A stretch of 41,518 nucleotides of DNA, taken from a virus. This document shows, in pieces, positions 40,122-41,518 of the stretch (the first letter of the stretch is position 1; each line of letters opens with the position of its first letter). Below the pieces are notes generated by a model, which was not told the DNA's origin, did not search any database, and saw only the letters and a program-made list of their open reading frames with translations. Where the stretch lies: the IMG/VR virus record IMGVR_UViG_3300044825_002344, positions 1 to 41,518 of that record, one strand, 5' to 3'. The translations under genes and the position numbers were made by a program.

Positions 40122-40562
40122 TCACTCAACGCGGACTAAATTTTCTTTGAAAATTTCATCCCAATCAACTCGCTTAATGCCTTTCAGTTGATCTAGGCGT
40201 TGAAATTTCTCACCCGGCATGGATGTCTGCAGATCCTTAATGTCGCGTGCAGTTTTCAGTCCAACACCAGGAAGAGCATCTGCAATCTGCCGTGCGCTGG
40301 CAGTGTTGATGTTGATGCGTGTATCAACTGGGAATGTTTCACGCGTAGTTGGTTTTGCTGGCTTAACGCCCTCAGATTCAAGTTGCGCGGTTAAACGTTC
40401 CTCGGTGCGAATTTTTTCATTCGTCGCTTCCAGGTGGGGAGTCAAATTTGATTCCTCAACATAAATAACTTCATCCTGAGAATCGATGCACATCAGGATG
40501 CCGTCACCATGTTTGGAAACAACTTCAACCAGACCGCCAGTCAGCTTGTATTGATACAGCAT
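40122..40562 (-). CDS. Helix-hairpin-helix (ComEA-like) DNA-binding protein
   Basis: A 146-aa protein. The N-terminal about 50 residues are a beta-type domain (YKLTGGLVEVVSKHGDGI). Residues about 83-133 are a HhH motif (RININTASARQIADALPGVG, then LKTARDIKDLQ) of the ComEA type, which binds DNA non-specifically. It lies in the virion-gene block, which suggests DNA packaging, ejection or protection of the genome end. The upstream terminator (40608-40635) separates it from the strongly expressed structural protein. Confidence 0.82.
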   Translation of the reverse strand: MLYQYKLTGGLVEVVSKHGDGILMCIDSQDEVIYVEESNLTPHLEATNEKIRTEERLTAQLESEGVKPAKPTTRETFPVDTRININTASARQIADALPGVGLKTARDIKDLQTSMPGEKFQRLDQLKGIKRVDWDEIFKENLVRVE

Positions 40563-40607
40563 AATTGCAGTTTTAGTCTCCGCTTAGCATAACAAGGTCA
40601 ATCCCAA

Positions 40608-40635
40608 TAAAAAAGCGGGCCCGAAGACCCGCTCA
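40608..40635 (-). terminator. Rho-independent terminator with UUCG tetraloop
   Basis: On the minus strand the stem GCGGGTC-TTCG-GGCCCGC (7 bp, one T-G pair) is extended by an A-T pair and followed by a run of six T and then ATT. The UUCG loop closed by C-G is a classic stable terminator. It ends transcription of the structural gene at 40654-41472. Confidence 0.88.
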
Positions 40636-40653
40636 TTTATTTGTAGCTGTAAA

Positions 40654-41472
40654 TCAGCTATCAGTGCCACCCACCTGGGAGGCAAAGTCAATGAAGCCCT
40701 GAATATCATTCCAGGACACAGCAGCGGCAGGACGCAGGTAGTTCACGCGGCACAGGATGTAACCGGCCTTACCAGCATCTTTGTCAGCCTGGCTGATGAA
40801 CACGCCATCACCGTCAACGGTGGTGGAGGTCACGCCATTCACGTTAAACACCTTGAAGGTGGTGTCGGCAGTGACACGGTAGAACATCGCATTGGCGAAG
40901 TCAGCCGCAACGATGCCACCAGTAGTCACACTGGCAGTGAAAGGCAGATCAGCAACGGTGGTGTCACTCAGACCCTGTGCAAAGGTGCTGCTGGTAGCAC
41001 TCACAATCGAGCTAGCAGCGGCGAGACCGTTGGCCTGGGTAGAAGGAACACCGAAAGGAGCGCCAGCGTTGTTAGGGCCGAGCAGCAGACCTTCGGTAGA
41101 AGTGCCGCCGATATTGGCGGTTACAGGGGAGGCAGGGAAACCAGCCAGGCCACCGGCAGGATAATCCTGAGCGATAGCAATCGAAGCGCCGTAAATATAG
41201 GCGGGACGATCGGAGCTGGCTTGCACCACGAGGGAGGTGCGGTTATCGCGAACACGGTCGTCAGGGCGACGATCGGGCGAAGGGATGGTGATATCAAAGC
41301 TCTTAAAGGAAGCTTTATCGGCAGCCAGATTATCAATCTTGACGTAGCCAATCAGCTCAAAAGCTTCAACACCAGGCCAACCGTACACACCTTCGGTGTT
41401 GTACGAGGAGAGACGGTTGATTTGGTTACCGGGCTGGAGAATAGCACCGGCTTCTTCTTTGTAAGCAGCCAT
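40654..41472 (-). CDS. Virion structural protein, 272 aa (strongly expressed)
   Basis: A beta-rich product (SSYNTEGVYGWPGVEAFELI, FKSFDITIPSPDRRPDDRVR, TFKVFNVNGVTSTTVDGDG, AGYILCRVNYLRPA). A full consensus Shine-Dalgarno (AGGAGGT, 8 nt before the ATG) and a strong terminator afterwards indicate high expression, typical of capsid or decoration proteins. The few bases upstream end another frame (VTAAFTIV). No exact family was recognised; head decoration or minor capsid is the leading guess. Confidence 0.72.
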   Translation of the reverse strand: MAAYKEEAGAILQPGNQINRLSSYNTEGVYGWPGVEAFELIGYVKIDNLAADKASFKSFDITIPSPDRRPDDRVRDNRTSLVVQASSDRPAYIYGASIAIAQDYPAGGLAGFPASPVTANIGGTSTEGLLLGPNNAGAPFGVPSTQANGLAAASSIVSATSSTFAQGLSDTTVADLPFTASVTTGGIVAADFANAMFYRVTADTTFKVFNVNGVTSTTVDGDGVFISQADKDAGKAGYILCRVNYLRPAAAVSWNDIQGFIDFASQVGGTDS

Positions 41473-41480
41473 TGTTAGTT

Positions 41481-41487
41481 ACCTCCT
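41481..41487 (-). promoter_or_regulatory. Consensus ribosome-binding site
   Basis: AGGAGGT on the minus strand, 8 nt before the ATG at 41472. It is the strongest Shine-Dalgarno I noticed in the window and marks the structural gene downstream as highly translated. Confidence 0.85.
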
Positions 41488-41491
41488 ATCC

Positions 41492-41518
41492 TCAAACGAT
41501 GGTGAAGGCAGCAGTCAC
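41492..41518 (-). CDS. 3' end of an upstream protein (partial)
   Basis: The minus-strand frame VTAAFTIV followed by TGA is open to the window edge. It is 4 bp upstream of the Shine-Dalgarno for the next gene. The beta-type ending fits a virion protein such as the major capsid protein, but eight residues cannot establish this. Confidence 0.45.
   Translation of the reverse strand: MTAAFTIV

Overview
The window is part of the genome of a tailed double-stranded DNA phage (Caudoviricetes) that almost certainly infects a cyanobacterium. The evidence is a minus-strand block of virion, tail-fibre and cell-wall-hydrolase genes packed with ATGA or 1-4 bp overlaps, together with host-like metabolic genes typical of cyanophages: S-adenosylmethionine decarboxylase (speD), a NblA-like phycobilisome degradation adaptor and a Dps-like ferritin. 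A cyanobacterial-type primase-polymerase/helicase supports the same assignment. No integrase, transposase, rRNA or CRISPR array was seen. An NblA homologue only makes sense in a host with phycobilisomes, so a Synechococcus/Cyanobium-like or another phycobilisome-bearing host is the best inference; family-level placement of the phage is not possible from this window.

Layout. 1-4573 is mainly plus-strand replication (HTH fragment, small ORF, PD-(D/E)XK nuclease, Prim-Pol/SF3 helicase), with speD on the minus strand. 4564-11793 is a minus-strand fibre and virion-accessory block: assembly chaperone, repeat-rich fibre proteins, a small membrane protein, a DUF218 protein and an S74-chaperoned fibre. 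11843-17994 is a mostly plus-strand accessory island: a twin degenerate HNH protein behind a large palindrome, an orphan Phd/YefM-like protein, several unknowns, a Dam-like methyltransferase with a damaged catalytic motif and a DUF1599/Nmad1 protein. 17858-19491 is minus strand: a degenerate lysozyme, a small virion-like protein, nblA and two overlapping tiny ORFs, one with a membrane segment. 19543-20337 is a lone plus-strand 2-oxoglutarate oxygenase.

20334-23760 is minus strand: collagen-like and glycine-rich fibre, dps and an HNH nuclease. Three plus-strand tRNA genes (Leu-UAA, Pro-UGG, Thr-UGU) lie at 23822-24043. 24043-27112 holds a two-domain endolysin (GH24 muramidase plus C39-like cysteine peptidase) and two more 2-oxoglutarate oxygenases. 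27171-36510 is the main fibre and structural array. 36535-38288 is a cluster of small conserved phage proteins. 38288-41518 holds virion lysins (M23-like and SLT), a helix-hairpin-helix protein and a strongly expressed structural protein between a consensus ribosome-binding site and a textbook terminator.

How the genes may work together. The plus-strand genes copy the genome. NblA, SpeD, Dps and the dioxygenases probably retune the infected cell (phycobilisome breakdown for amino acids, polyamines, iron and oxidative protection, protein hydroxylation). The minus-strand blocks build the particle, its diverse fibres and its lysis enzymes. Functional names rest on motif reading by eye, with no database search.
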